Positions 8,873 to 17,461 are shown, counted from the stretch's first letter. The stretch is 64,000 bases of DNA from Streptomyces diastatochromogenes (GCF_002242805.1 NZ_MCGQ01000005.1:189566-253565), one strand, 5' to 3'. Numbers and translations: made by a program. Notes: generated by a model not told the origin, from the sequence alone.

Positions 8873-8887
8873 TTACCTAACATGTAA
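8873..8887 (+). promoter_or_regulatory. Operator copy 2 (TTACCTAACATGTAA)
   Basis: This near-palindrome (TTAC...GTAA) matches the padR-proximal operator at 12 of 15 positions and lies 120 bases upstream of the GH13 start codon. With copy 1 it flanks the operon's upstream region in opposite orientation, which would suit cooperative or looping repression. Binding by the local PadR protein is inferred. Confidence 0.5.
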
Positions 8888-8911
8888 CTAGAGATGTAGC
8901 CCGCGAAGAAG

Positions 8912-10177
8912 CTAGCGACCGGAAACGGCGGCCAGCTCGCGCGCCAGCCGCCGCACCGCCGCCGCAGGCGTCTCGTGCCCGGTCAGCGCGTCCTGCACGA
9001 CCGCCTGCACCACCAGACTGACCTGGTCGTAGTGCGGGCTCTTGGGGCGCGGAGCGGCCGTGAGGACGGCCGTGCGCAGGGTCGGCAGATAGGGGAACCG
9101 CCGTACGAGCGTGGGGTCTTCGTAGAGCGCGGCGCGCACGGGCGGCAGTGAGCCCCGCGTGAGCACCTGGCGCTGGACGCCCTCGCTGGTGAGGTACGCG
9201 ATCAGACGCGCGGCCGAGTCGGGGTGCCGGGCGTGGGTGTTGACGGCCAGGTTGGAGCCGCCGAGGACGCTCTTCCCCGGCCCGTCGGGCCCGGGCAGCG
9301 GTACGGCGCCGATCCGGCCGGCGACCTTGGAGCCCTTGGCCGAGGCCAGGGCGTAGGCATAGGGCCAGTTGCGCAGGAAGAGCAGCCGGCCGTCCTGGAA
9401 GGCCTGCTTGGACTCCTCCTCCTTGTACGTCAGCGCCGCCTTCGGGATCCAGCCCTCGCGCAGGCCGCGGGCGAGGAAGCCGATGCCCTCACGGGCCGCG
9501 TCCGAGTCGACGGTGACGCGGGTGCCCTCGTCGCCGAGGATGGTGCCGCCCGCCGAGTACACGGCCTCGGCCGCGTTGACGGTCAGACCCTCGTAGGGCA
9601 GGAACTGGCCCGCGTACCCGTCCAGGCCGTACCTGGGCGCGATGGTCTTCGCGTCGTGCTCCAGCTCGGCCCAGGTGCGCGGCGGCGGCACGCCCTCCTT
9701 GGCGAGGACGTCCTTGCGGTACAGCAGCAGTCCGGCGTTGGTGACGTACGGCACGGCGTACAGCCGCCCGTCGTACGTGGCCGTGTCCACGACCGGTGGC
9801 AGGAAGCTCTTCAGCGGGAAGCGGTCGCGGGGCAGCGGGCGGATCCAGCCGGCGGCCGCGAACTCCGAGGTCCAGTTGACGTCGATGTTGAGGACGTCGA
9901 ACCGGCCCCGGTCGCCGCCGCGCAGGTCGGTGGTCATCTGCGCGTGGGTCTCGTCGGCGGAGTCCGGCAGCTCGACGAGGGTGACCTTCTCGGCGGGATG
10001 CGTACGGTTCCAGCCCTCGAGGAGCGGGCCGAGGTACCCGGTGAGGTCACCGGCGGTGGCCAGGGTGAGCGGACCGCGCCGGTCACGCTCGTCGGCGTGC
10101 GCGCCGGACGCCATGTACCCGCTCATGACCACGGCGAGAACCAGGAGCCCCCTACCGGCGGCGCGTATCCACCGCAT
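8912..10177 (-). CDS. Second family 1 extracellular solute-binding protein
   Basis: This 421-residue precursor has an N-terminal signal peptide (RWIRAAGRGLLVLAVVMSG, likely cleaved after AHA near residue 28) but no lipobox, unlike the other binding protein at 5772-7097. The mature region carries solute-binding features such as VLNIDVNWTSEFAAAGWIRP and YAVPYVTNAGLLLYRKD. The ATG at 10177 is preceded by GGAGGAA at good spacing. It lies upstream of and in the same direction as the GH13 operon, separated by a 159-base regulatory gap. It has no permease of its own, so it may feed the same permease pair with another sugar or be an orphan receptor. Confidence 0.85.
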   Translation of the reverse strand: MRWIRAAGRGLLVLAVVMSGYMASGAHADERDRRGPLTLATAGDLTGYLGPLLEGWNRTHPAEKVTLVELPDSADETHAQMTTDLRGGDRGRFDVLNIDVNWTSEFAAAGWIRPLPRDRFPLKSFLPPVVDTATYDGRLYAVPYVTNAGLLLYRKDVLAKEGVPPPRTWAELEHDAKTIAPRYGLDGYAGQFLPYEGLTVNAAEAVYSAGGTILGDEGTRVTVDSDAAREGIGFLARGLREGWIPKAALTYKEEESKQAFQDGRLLFLRNWPYAYALASAKGSKVAGRIGAVPLPGPDGPGKSVLGGSNLAVNTHARHPDSAARLIAYLTSEGVQRQVLTRGSLPPVRAALYEDPTLVRRFPYLPTLRTAVLTAAPRPKSPHYDQVSLVVQAVVQDALTGHETPAAAVRRLARELAAVSGR

Positions 10178-10241
10178 AGGTTCCTCCCTGAACACGTACA
10201 CCCGGCCACGGGCACCCTCGCCCGGCGGTCAGAGGCCATGT

Positions 10242-10256
10242 ATACCTGTTAGGTAT
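10242..10256. promoter_or_regulatory. Operator copy 3 in the SBP/padR divergent region
   Basis: ATACCTGTTAGGTAT is a perfect 6-3-6 palindrome lying 51 bases before the padR start and 64 bases before the divergent binding-protein start. On the minus strand it reads ATACCTAACAGGTAT and shares ACCTAACA.GTA with the copies near the GH13 gene. PadR proteins commonly bind such palindromes in their own promoters. Confidence 0.65.
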
Positions 10257-10306
10257 GGGCGATACTAGGGCCTGGAGCACATTGAGCAGACAGGAGGACA
10301 GCACGA

Positions 10307-10822
10307 GTGCGCCTGCCCCTCCTGGCACTCCTCGCGCGCGGCCCGGCCCACGGCTACGAGCTGAAGCAGGACCTTGAGCTACTGCTGGGTGCCGCGTACC
10401 CTCAGCCGAACGTCGGCCAGATCTACGTGACCCTCGGCCGCCTCGAGAAGTCGGGACTGATCGAGGGCGAGGACGTCGAGCAGTCCAGCCGGCCCAACAA
10501 GAAGGTCTACCACCTCACCGACGCCGGGCGAGAGGCGCTGCACGCCTGGTTCGAGGAGACCGAGGACGAGCCGCGGGTCCGGGACGAGTTCTTCATGAAG
10601 CTCGCGCTCGCCCCGCAGACCGGTCTCGCCGAGCAGATCGCCCTCATCAACAGACAGCGGCGCCAGTACCTCAACACCATGCGCAACCTGTCGAAGCTGG
10701 CCGCGGCCGAGAACCGGGACAACCGAATCGCCCATCTGCTCATCGAGGGCGCGATGCTGCACCTGCAGGCCGACCTGGACTGGCTGGAGCGGTGCCAGGA
10801 GGAACTGGAGGAGCTGGAGTGA
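10307..10822 (+). CDS. PadR family transcriptional regulator
   Basis: This 171-residue regulator has the PadR winged helix at the N-terminus (LLALLARGPAHGYELKQDLE, then NVGQIYVTLGRLEKSGLI at about residues 35-52) and a C-terminal Vir-like dimerisation helix region rich in Leu and Glu. The start is GTG at 10307, with AGGAGGA 9 bases upstream. It is co-transcribed with an ABC exporter pair, and its stop overlaps the ATPase start (GTGA). PadR proteins typically repress linked efflux pumps and are released by the pump's substrate. The palindrome at 10242-10256 is the likely autoregulatory site. Confidence 0.92.
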   Translation: MRLPLLALLARGPAHGYELKQDLELLLGAAYPQPNVGQIYVTLGRLEKSGLIEGEDVEQSSRPNKKVYHLTDAGREALHAWFEETEDEPRVRDEFFMKLALAPQTGLAEQIALINRQRRQYLNTMRNLSKLAAAENRDNRIAHLLIEGAMLHLQADLDWLERCQEELEELE

Positions 10823-11571
10823 GTGACGGCTCTGCTGTTCCCCTGCTGCGCGCCGAGGGTCTGGTGAAGACCCACCACGGCGAGGGCGCGCCCGCGCGTG
10901 CCGTCCGCGGGGTCGACCTGAGCGTCGCCCGGGGCGAGTTCGTGGCGATCACCGGACCGTCCGGCGCCGGCAAGTCCACGCTGCTGCACCTGCTCGGCGG
11001 CCTGCAGCGGCCGGACGAGGGCAGCGTCTGGCTCGACGGCCGCTGCACGGACTCCTTCAGCGAGGCGCGCTGGGCGGTGGAGCGCAGGAAGGCCATCGGG
11101 ATCGTCTTCCAGTTCTTCAACCTGGTGTCGAACCTGTCGGTCGCCGACAACGTCGAGCTGCCCGCCCTCCTCGCCGGCGTCCCGCCGAAGCGGGCCCGGG
11201 CCGAGCGCGAGACGCTCCTGGCCGAGCTGGGTCTGGAGGGCAAGGAGCGCAGCATGCCGGGCGAGCTGTCCGGCGGCGAGCAGCAGCGGGTCGCGCTCGC
11301 CCGCGCCCTGGTCAACCATCCGCCGCTGCTGCTGGCGGACGAGCCCGCCGGCAGCCTCGACAGCAAGGGCACCCGCGAGGTGATGCGGCTGCTGTCCCGC
11401 TTCCACGGGCGCGGGCAGAGCATCGTACTTGTCACCCACGACGCCCGGCTGGCCAGCGCGGCCGACCGGGTGATCAGCTTCTTCGACGGCCGGATAGCCG
11501 ACGACGCCGCGCTGGACGGCACCCCGTCCCGCAAGCCCGGGACCTCGGGTGTGCTGGAGCTGAGGGACTGA
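10819..11571 (+). CDS. ABC transporter ATP-binding protein (MacB/LolD type)
   Basis: This 250-residue ATPase has the complete set of motifs: Walker A GPSGAGKST at 46-54, Q-loop in VFQFFNL, signature LSGGEQQRVALARAL, Walker B LLLADEP, and the H-loop in LVTHD. The spacing and the FQFFNL loop are typical of MacB/LolD/FtsE-like ATPases that power FtsX-family permeases. The GTG at 10819 overlaps the padR stop and has GGAGGAG upstream. The adjacent FtsX-family gene is its membrane partner. The pair probably exports a lipid, peptide or drug or drives an envelope process. The substrate is unknown. Confidence 0.93.
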   Translation: MSDGSAVPLLRAEGLVKTHHGEGAPARAVRGVDLSVARGEFVAITGPSGAGKSTLLHLLGGLQRPDEGSVWLDGRCTDSFSEARWAVERRKAIGIVFQFFNLVSNLSVADNVELPALLAGVPPKRARAERETLLAELGLEGKERSMPGELSGGEQQRVALARALVNHPPLLLADEPAGSLDSKGTREVMRLLSRFHGRGQSIVLVTHDARLASAADRVISFFDGRIADDAALDGTPSRKPGTSGVLELRD

Positions 11572-11606
11572 TGGCGCGCCGACTGCCCGGGGCCGGGGAC
11601 TGAGCC

Positions 11607-13889
11607 GTGCGAGCCACCCTGCGCTGGGCCCACTCCGATCTGCGCACGCACCGCGGCGAGGCGCTGTTCATCACGCTCGCCACCGCCGGCATCGTCGCCT
11701 CGCTGCTGCTGGCCGCCGCCCTCTTCGGCTACGCCACCAACCCCTGGCAGCGGACCTTCACCCAGGCCCGCGGGGCCCATGTCTGGATCCACACGGCCGC
11801 CTCCGCCGACGCCCACCGGCTCGCCGGGCTGGACGGCGTCGAGTCGGTGGCCGGCCCCTACCGCACCGAGTCCGTCACCGTCGCCTCCCGCGGCACCCGT
11901 GCCTCCGTGGAGCTGCGCGGCACCCCGCAGCTGCCCTCCGTCGGGCGCCCGCTGCTCACCTCGGGACACTGGCTGGACCCGGCCGAGCCGGACGGCGTGG
12001 TCCTGGAGGGCCGGCTGGCCCGGGCCCTGCTGGCCGAACCCGGCGACACCCTCACACTGCCCGGCACCGCCCGCACGCTCACCGTCGAGGGCATCGCCGA
12101 CAGCGCGGAGCCCGGCTACAGCCCGGGCGCACAGCCGGGGCTCGTCTGGGCGCTGCCGTCCGCCGTACGGGCCCCCGGCGGCCAGGTGACCGGGCTGCGT
12201 CTGAAGGACCCGGCCGACACGGACTACGCGGTCCAGCGTGCCGTCACCGTCCTGGGCGCGGGCGCGGTCGGCGAGGTCTCCACCTGGCAGCAGGCGCGGG
12301 CCGACGCCCAGGGCGAGAACCGGCTGCTCGGCCAGGTGCTCGGCCTGTTCGGGCTCGGCGCCCTGGTCGCCGCGGGTTTCGCCGTGCACGGGGCGATCGG
12401 CACCCGCATCCGGGGCCACCTGCGGGACATCTCGGTGCTGAAGGCGATCGGCTTCACGCCGGGCCAGGTCGTGCGGATCTTCCTGCTCCAGCACCTGGCG
12501 TACGCCGTGCTGGGGGCGGTGGCCGCGGCCGCGGTGACCGAGGGTCTCGGCACCCGGATCCCGGGGCGGCTCGGCGACGCGGTGGGCGTGTGGCAGGGGT
12601 TGCCGGGGCACACCGCGGCGCTGTCCGCCGTGCCCGTGGCGGCGGTGCTGCTCATCGGCCTGACCACGGGACTCGCGGCCTGGCGGGCGGGCCGGGTGCC
12701 ACCGGTGCCGGTGCCCCGCCCGGCGGCTCCGGCGGGCGGCCGGCTGACCGGACTGGCCCGCCGTGCCCTGGGGCTGCGGCTGCCGGCCGCGCTGGTCCTG
12801 GGCTGCCACAAGGCGTTCGCGGGCCGCGGCCGGTCACTGGCCGGCGTGGCCCGGCTGGCACTGCCCCTGCTGCTGATCGTGGTGGCGCTCAGCGCGTGGA
12901 CCACCATCGACCGCTTCCACAGCAGCCCGGAACGGGTGGGCCTGCCGACGGCGCTCACCCTCCGCTCGGACGGCGGGCTCGGCGACCCGGACGTACGGGC
13001 TCTGCTGGCGGCGAACCACCAGGTCACCGCCGCCTACCCGGGCGTCGAGATCGCCGCGCTGGTTCCCGGCCAGACCGGGACCATCGCCCTGCGCGGCCTC
13101 GGCACGCGCACCCGGCCCTACCCCTACACCCTCGCCGAGGGCCGGGCCGCGCACGGACCGGACGAGGCCGTGGCCGGCCAGGGCCTGCTGGACCTGCTGC
13201 ACGTGCGGGTCGGGGACTGGGTGCGGATGACGGTGGGCGAGGAGCCGCAGATCCTGCACATCGTGGGCCGCAGCATCGAACCGCAGAACGCGGGCCGGGT
13301 CGTGACGACCTCCCTGGACACCCTGCGCGAGAACGACCCGCGGCTGTCCCCGGCCTTCTACCAGCTGCGGCTGCGCCCGGGCGCCGACCCGCAGCGGGTC
13401 GCCTCCGCCCTGACCACGGCCGGCCGCGGACACCTGGACGTGCACGCCGTGACCAACCCGGCCGACGGGCTGTCCCCGCTGCGCGCGGTCGTCGCCGGAC
13501 TGATCGCCGTGCTCGCCCTCATCGGGCTCGTCGAGCTGCTCACCGCGATCGGCGGGAGCGTCCGGGAGGGCGAGCGGGACATGCTCGCCCTCCGGGCGAT
13601 CGGCATGTCTCCCCGGCAGATCACCGCGATCACCGTCACGGCGACGACCTGTACGGCCCTGGCCGCGGTCCTCGCCGGTACGGCCCTGGGGCTGCCGCTG
13701 GCGCACCGGCTGATCGACGCCCAGGGCAGCTCCAGCGGCATCGGCGCCGGTATCGCCCAGTCGCCCTCGCCCGGCCTGCTGCTCCTGCTGGGCGCGGGCG
13801 CCGTGCTGGGGGCCGGGGCCCTGGCCGCGCTGCCCGCGGCCCGGGCGGCGCGCCGACGGCTGGCGGACACGCTGAGCGCGGTGGCCTGA
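11607..13889 (+). CDS. FtsX-family ABC transporter permease
   Basis: This 760-residue protein has two FtsX/MacB-like halves. An N-terminal membrane segment (about residues 20-45) is followed by an extracytoplasmic domain to about 240, then a membrane cluster around 245-360. A further segment near residue 425 is followed by a second extracytoplasmic domain and the final cluster (about 630-755). The GTG start is 36 bases after the ATPase stop. It works with the ATPase at 10819-11571 under the PadR regulator. Such single-chain 10-helix permeases in actinomycetes are assigned to lipoprotein, lipid or antimicrobial-peptide handling. No substrate can be assigned from sequence. Confidence 0.9.
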   Translation: MRATLRWAHSDLRTHRGEALFITLATAGIVASLLLAAALFGYATNPWQRTFTQARGAHVWIHTAASADAHRLAGLDGVESVAGPYRTESVTVASRGTRASVELRGTPQLPSVGRPLLTSGHWLDPAEPDGVVLEGRLARALLAEPGDTLTLPGTARTLTVEGIADSAEPGYSPGAQPGLVWALPSAVRAPGGQVTGLRLKDPADTDYAVQRAVTVLGAGAVGEVSTWQQARADAQGENRLLGQVLGLFGLGALVAAGFAVHGAIGTRIRGHLRDISVLKAIGFTPGQVVRIFLLQHLAYAVLGAVAAAAVTEGLGTRIPGRLGDAVGVWQGLPGHTAALSAVPVAAVLLIGLTTGLAAWRAGRVPPVPVPRPAAPAGGRLTGLARRALGLRLPAALVLGCHKAFAGRGRSLAGVARLALPLLLIVVALSAWTTIDRFHSSPERVGLPTALTLRSDGGLGDPDVRALLAANHQVTAAYPGVEIAALVPGQTGTIALRGLGTRTRPYPYTLAEGRAAHGPDEAVAGQGLLDLLHVRVGDWVRMTVGEEPQILHIVGRSIEPQNAGRVVTTSLDTLRENDPRLSPAFYQLRLRPGADPQRVASALTTAGRGHLDVHAVTNPADGLSPLRAVVAGLIAVLALIGLVELLTAIGGSVREGERDMLALRAIGMSPRQITAITVTATTCTALAAVLAGTALGLPLAHRLIDAQGSSSGIGAGIAQSPSPGLLLLLGAGAVLGAGALAALPAARAARRRLADTLSAVA

Positions 13890-13890
13890 G

Positions 13891-14441
13891 CTACTCCCCC
13901 GGGCCCGCCCCGAGCTGCTCGGCCCCTGGGGGTCCTCGGCGCCGCCCGCTCGTTCGTACACCTTCTGGGAGGTGGTCACGAACGAGCGGTACTTCATGGT
14001 CCTGACGGCCGAGTCGAAGGCCGGACTACGCAGCCCGTGGATCCGCCCTGCCAGCCTGAGCAGGTAGGCGTCGGTGAAGCCGTCGACGCTCTCGGCGGGC
14101 TGGGTGGCGTAGAGCAGGTCGTGGTGCTCGGCGAACTTGCCCGCGTCCAGCGCGGCCCGCAGGGCGTTGACCGCCTTCCCGGAACCACTGCCGCCGAGCC
14201 GGTCGTCCAGGAAGGAGGCGAGGGTGAACTCCGTCTTCGCCTTCCGCCGGATGGTTGCCGCGCGCAGCTGCGGGGCGCCCCCGGTGCTTTCGAACTCCTC
14301 GCACACCGGGCACCGCGGATCCTCGTACAGGTGCACCGTCACCCTGGCGTCCGGGCCGCCCACGGTGACGGTCGTCCCGTCGGCCTCCAGCCGCTCCGGC
14401 ACATCCGCCAGACCGGAGTAGGCCGGCTTGACCTCCGCCAT
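13891..14441 (-). pseudogene. DsbA-like thioredoxin-fold protein, 3' truncated
   Basis: The N-terminal 170 residues form a recognisable DsbA/thioredoxin-4 type domain with the redox motif CPVC (PRCPVCEEFES near residue 42) and the helical insert (YLLRLAGRIHGLRSPAFDSAV). After residue about 180 (YERAGGAEDPQGP) the expected beta strand with the cis-proline TPT motif is missing. The frame instead runs on for about 1 kb antisense to the ftsX-like gene. A one-base shift near 13918 would give a TAG at 13891-13893. The ATG at 14441 has no clear Shine-Dalgarno sequence. The loss sits at the edge of the padR/ABC cassette, which suggests truncation by that rearrangement. It could still make a short product. 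Confidence 0.6.
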
Positions 14442-14570
14442 GACCGCGGGCGTCCGCGACCGCCGCAGCGCCCCCCTACGTCCCGTGCATGTCCTCCCCT
14501 GAATTCAGCGGAACCCCAGGGGGCGCGCACAGAAAACGCACAGGAAAATCGTCGCCGCGGCGGCGGGCGG

Positions 14571-16223
14571 TCAGCTCCGGCCGCGCAGCTCCCGGTACCT
14601 GGCGACCAGCGCCTTCGTGGAGGCGTCCAGGCCGGGGACCTCCGCACCCTCGGTCAGGGCCGGTTCGACGCGCTTGGCGAGGACCTTGCCCAGCTCCACG
14701 CCCCACTGGTCGAAGGAGTCGATGTTCCAGACCGCGCCCTGGACGAACACCTTGTGCTCGTAGAGGGCGACGAGCTGGCCGAGCACGGACGGGGTCAGCT
14801 CGCGCGCGAGGATCGTGGTCGTCGGCCGGTTGCCCGGGAACGTCTTGTGCGGGACCAGCTCCTCCGGCACGCCCTCCGCACGGACCTCCTCGGCCGTCTT
14901 GCCGAAGGCCAGCGCCTGGGTCTGGGCGAAGAAGTTGGCCATCAACAGGTCGTGCTGGGCCTTGAGTTCACCGCTCAGCTCGGCGACCGGCTCGGCGAAG
15001 CCAATGAAGTCCGCCGGGATGAGCTTGGTGCCCTGGTGGATCAACTGGTAGTAGGCGTGCTGCCCGTTGGTGCCGGGCGTACCCCACACCACCGGACCGG
15101 TCTGCCACTCGACCCGCTTGCCGTCCCGCGCCACGTACTTGCCGTTGGACTCCATGTCCAGCTGCTGGAGATAGGCGGTGAACTTGGAGAGGTAGTGGCT
15201 GTACGGCAGCACCGCGTGCGACTGGGCGTCGTGGAAGTTGTCGTACCAGATCCCCAACAGGCCCAGCAGCAGCGGCACGTTGGCCTCGGCGGGCGCGGTG
15301 CGGAAGTGCTCGTCGACGAGATGGAAGCCGTCCAGCATCTCCCGGAACCGCTCCGGGCCGATGGCGATCATCAGCGAGAGGCCGATCGCGGAGTCGTACG
15401 AGTACCGTCCGCCGACCCAGTCCCAGAACTCGAACATGTTGTCCGGGTCGATACCGAACTCGGCGACCTTCTCGGCGTTGGTCGACAGGGCCACGAAGTG
15501 CCTGGCCACCGCGGACTCGGCACCGAGCGCGTCGAGCAGCCAGGTCCGGGCCGAGGTGGCGTTGGTGATCGTCTCGATGGTGGTGAAGGTCTTGGAGGCG
15601 ATGATGAAGAGCGTCTCGGCCGGGTCCAGGTCGCGGGTGGCCTCGTGCAGGTCGGCGCCGTCCACGTTGGAGACGAAGCGGACGGTGAGGTCGCGGTCGG
15701 TGAAGCTGCGCAGCACCTCGTAGGCCATCGCGGGGCCCAGGTCGGAGCCGCCGATGCCGACGTTGATCACGTTCCTGATGCGCTTGCCGGTGTGCCCCGT
15801 CCATTCACCCGAACGCACGCGCTCCGCGAAGCCGCTCATCTTGTCCAGCACGGCGTGCACGGCCGGGACGACGTTCTCGCCGTCGACCTCGATCACGGCG
15901 TCCCGGGGAGCACGCAGCGCGGTGTGCAGCACCGCCCGGTTCTCGGTGACGTTGATCTTCTCGCCGCGGAACATGGCGTCCCGCAGCCCGAAGACGTCCG
16001 TCGCGGCGGCCAGCTCGCGCAGCAGCCGCAGCGTCTCGTCGGTGACCAGGTGCTTCGAGTAGTCGATGTACAGGTCACCGACCTGGAGGGTGTACCCGGC
16101 GCCGCGCTCCGGATCGGCGGCGAACAGGTCCCGCAGATGGGTGTCGGCCAGCTCCTCCCGGTGCTTGGTGAGAGCGGTCCACTCGGGCGTCTGGTTGAGC
16201 CTGGTACGGCCGTCTGCGTTCAT
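14571..16223 (-). CDS. pgi: Glucose-6-phosphate isomerase
   Basis: This 550-residue cytoplasmic enzyme interconverts glucose 6-phosphate and fructose 6-phosphate, linking glycolysis with the Zwf branch at the left of the window. Conserved blocks include [18 protein letters not shown] and [19 protein letters not shown], the latter being part of the PGI signature. The C-terminal signature region carries [17 protein letters not shown]. Length is that of the bacterial large-form PGI. The ATG at 16223 was chosen over an upstream in-frame possibility because it has an AGAAGG-type ribosome site and matches the family start. A candidate promoter lies just upstream. Confidence 0.96.
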   Translation of the reverse strand: MNADGRTRLNQTPEWTALTKHREELADTHLRDLFAADPERGAGYTLQVGDLYIDYSKHLVTDETLRLLRELAAATDVFGLRDAMFRGEKINVTENRAVLHTALRAPRDAVIEVDGENVVPAVHAVLDKMSGFAERVRSGEWTGHTGKRIRNVINVGIGGSDLGPAMAYEVLRSFTDRDLTVRFVSNVDGADLHEATRDLDPAETLFIIASKTFTTIETITNATSARTWLLDALGAESAVARHFVALSTNAEKVAEFGIDPDNMFEFWDWVGGRYSYDSAIGLSLMIAIGPERFREMLDGFHLVDEHFRTAPAEANVPLLLGLLGIWYDNFHDAQSHAVLPYSHYLSKFTAYLQQLDMESNGKYVARDGKRVEWQTGPVVWGTPGTNGQHAYYQLIHQGTKLIPADFIGFAEPVAELSGELKAQHDLLMANFFAQTQALAFGKTAEEVRAEGVPEELVPHKTFPGNRPTTTILARELTPSVLGQLVALYEHKVFVQGAVWNIDSFDQWGVELGKVLAKRVEPALTEGAEVPGLDASTKALVARYRELRGRS

Positions 16224-16260
16224 ATCCGACTTCAGCCTTCTTTCCTGCGACCTGTCCTGC

Positions 16261-16289
16261 TGCGTACCTTGCCCCGCTGCCGGATCCAA
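16261..16289 (-). promoter_or_regulatory. Candidate pgi promoter
   Basis: On the minus strand TTGGAT (complement of 16284-16289) is followed 17 bases later by TACGCA (complement of 16261-16266), about 40 bases before the pgi ATG. Spacing is ideal. The -10 is an imperfect match to the housekeeping consensus. Confidence 0.45.
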
Positions 16290-16298
16290 CCTAGTTGA

Positions 16299-16795
16299 TC
16301 AGCGAGTGTCACGAGCTGTTGTGATGCCGTCCTGCGGGGCAACAACAGGTACGTCCGGCTTGCGCGCGGGTATCAGCGCGGCCGTGAGCAGCGGCGGGGT
16401 GTAGAGGCCAAAGGCGGTCACGACGGCACCGCCCAGCAGGGCACCCAGGGGCACTCCGGCGCCGGCCAGGGTCCGCAGGGCCGCGCCGACCCGGCCGAGC
16501 AGCTCGGCGGGGCTGCGCTGCTGCATCAGGGTCATCGTGTTGACGTTCCACACCATGCCCATGACCCCGAAGACGGCGAACACCCCCACCAGCCGGCCGG
16601 TCACCAGGACGACCAGGGTGGCGGAGGGCCGCTCCGGCGGCGATCAGCGGCGGCGGGCAGCGAGGCGGCCGGCAGTGGCAACGCGGCCGTACGCAGCGCG
16701 TCACCGAAGCTGGAGAGCACCGCGGCACTCCACAACCGCCCTGGTCCCCCGCGCCACGCGGGCGCACCTGACCGTGCCGCCTCGACCGCCGTCAC
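16299..16795 (-). pseudogene. MFS transporter remnant
   Basis: The first about 45 residues from the GTG at 16795 (SD GAGGGGGAG) read like the start of an MFS efflux protein (LWSAAVLSSFGDALRTAALPL). The frame then runs into a stop at 16601. From about 16640 a different frame encodes the last two or three helices of an MFS protein (VTGRLVGVFAVFGVMGMVWN...TLMQQRSPAELLGRVGAALRTL...) ending at 16299. About two thirds of a normal 400-residue transporter is missing and the parts are out of frame, so this is a deletion remnant. Its promoter region still contains an intact DNA-damage-type element. Confidence 0.8.
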
Positions 16796-16827
16796 AACTC
16801 CCCCTCGCGGTTCACGCCTTCACGAAA

Positions 16828-16850
16828 ACCGTAGGGGGTGCCACTGACAA
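16828..16850 (-). promoter_or_regulatory. RecA-independent DNA-damage promoter element upstream of the MFS remnant
   Basis: The minus strand reads TTGTCAGTG, eight bases, then TACGGT. This is an exact match to the actinobacterial TTGTCRGTG-N8-TAnnnT promoter, 33 bases before the GTG of the decayed MFS gene. Confidence 0.75.
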
Positions 16851-16916
16851 TCGGCCGGGCGCAAGGGGAGGAACGCTTCGGCCAGGCACCCTGGGGTACC
16901 CGGCCGATGACAAGTC

Positions 16917-17252
16917 CTAGATCTCGCCGCGCAGTTTGGCGAGCGCCTCGGCGAGGATCGCCTCGCCGTCCGCGTCGCTGCGCCGCTCCCGTACGTACGC
17001 GAGGTGGGTCTTGTACGGCTCGGTGCGCGGCGGGTCCGGCGGGTTGTCCCGGTCCTGGCCGGCCGGGAAGCCGCAGCGCGGGCAGTCCCAGGTCTCGGGC
17101 ACCTGTGCGTCGCTGGCGAAGCTCGGCTGCGTCTCGTGCCCGTTGGAGCACCAGAAGGAGATGCGCAGACGCGGCGCGGACTCGCCGCGCTCGGCCTCGC
17201 CCATCGGCCCCGCCCCGACCCGACTTCCTCGGATCGCGTTGCCACTTGCCAC
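16917..17252 (-). CDS. RbpA-family RNA polymerase-binding protein (probably the RbpB paralogue)
   Basis: This 111-residue protein has the RbpA layout: an N-terminal tail with IRGSRVG, a zinc-binding core with Cys35, His39, Cys57 and Cys60 (FWCSNGHE and WDCPRCGF), and a C-terminal sigma-interacting helix (THLAYVRERRSDADGEAILAEALAKLRG). RbpA proteins bind RNA polymerase and group 1/2 sigma factors and stabilise the open complex. The sequence differs clearly from canonical Streptomyces RbpA, and the position between pgi and secG fits the RbpB paralogue. The start is GTG at 17252 with GGAG 8 bases upstream. The 209-base region between it and secG holds strong RNA secondary structure. Confidence 0.85.
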   Translation of the reverse strand: MASGNAIRGSRVGAGPMGEAERGESAPRLRISFWCSNGHETQPSFASDAQVPETWDCPRCGFPAGQDRDNPPDPPRTEPYKTHLAYVRERRSDADGEAILAEALAKLRGEI

Positions 17253-17321
17253 GGTGTAACTCCCTGCGTGATGGTGCCGCGAAGCGAGTCGGCGTTCCGC
17301 TTCGCCGCGAGCGCCTCAGTC

Positions 17322-17433
17322 TACGTAAGGCCCAACGCGCGTCCAGTGATTGGAGTTACAGCCCCCACACCTAGACGCAAGCCCCATGATAGGCCGCGCT
17401 CACGAGCGCGTACCGAACATGGGGCCTTACGTA
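17322..17433 (-). promoter_or_regulatory. Structured intergenic element between secG and the rbpA paralogue
   Basis: The 209-base gap contains a perfect 12-bp inverted repeat (TACGTAAGGCCC at 17322-17333, GGGCCTTACGTA at 17422-17433). It also holds a nested pair GCCCCATG/CATGGGGC that shares the right arm, and an inner hairpin CGCGCTC-AC-GAGCGCG. The long-range and nested pairings compete for the same GGGC, so only one can form at a time. This could be the secG terminator, an attenuator for the downstream gene, or a processed RNA. No known riboswitch class was recognised. Confidence 0.5.
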
Positions 17434-17461
17434 CGGAATGTATGTGCTTGCGAGACGCCGC

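Noticed and set aside
12834..13890. Long minus-strand open frame continuing the DsbA-like gene across the ftsX-like gene
   Set aside because: It is antisense to a well-supported permease, has no family resemblance, and is an artefact of high GC codon use.
17253..17461. A tRNA or tmRNA in the structured secG-rbpA gap
   Set aside because: No anticodon arm, T-loop (GGTTCGANTCC) or CCA-adjacent acceptor could be assembled from the repeats.
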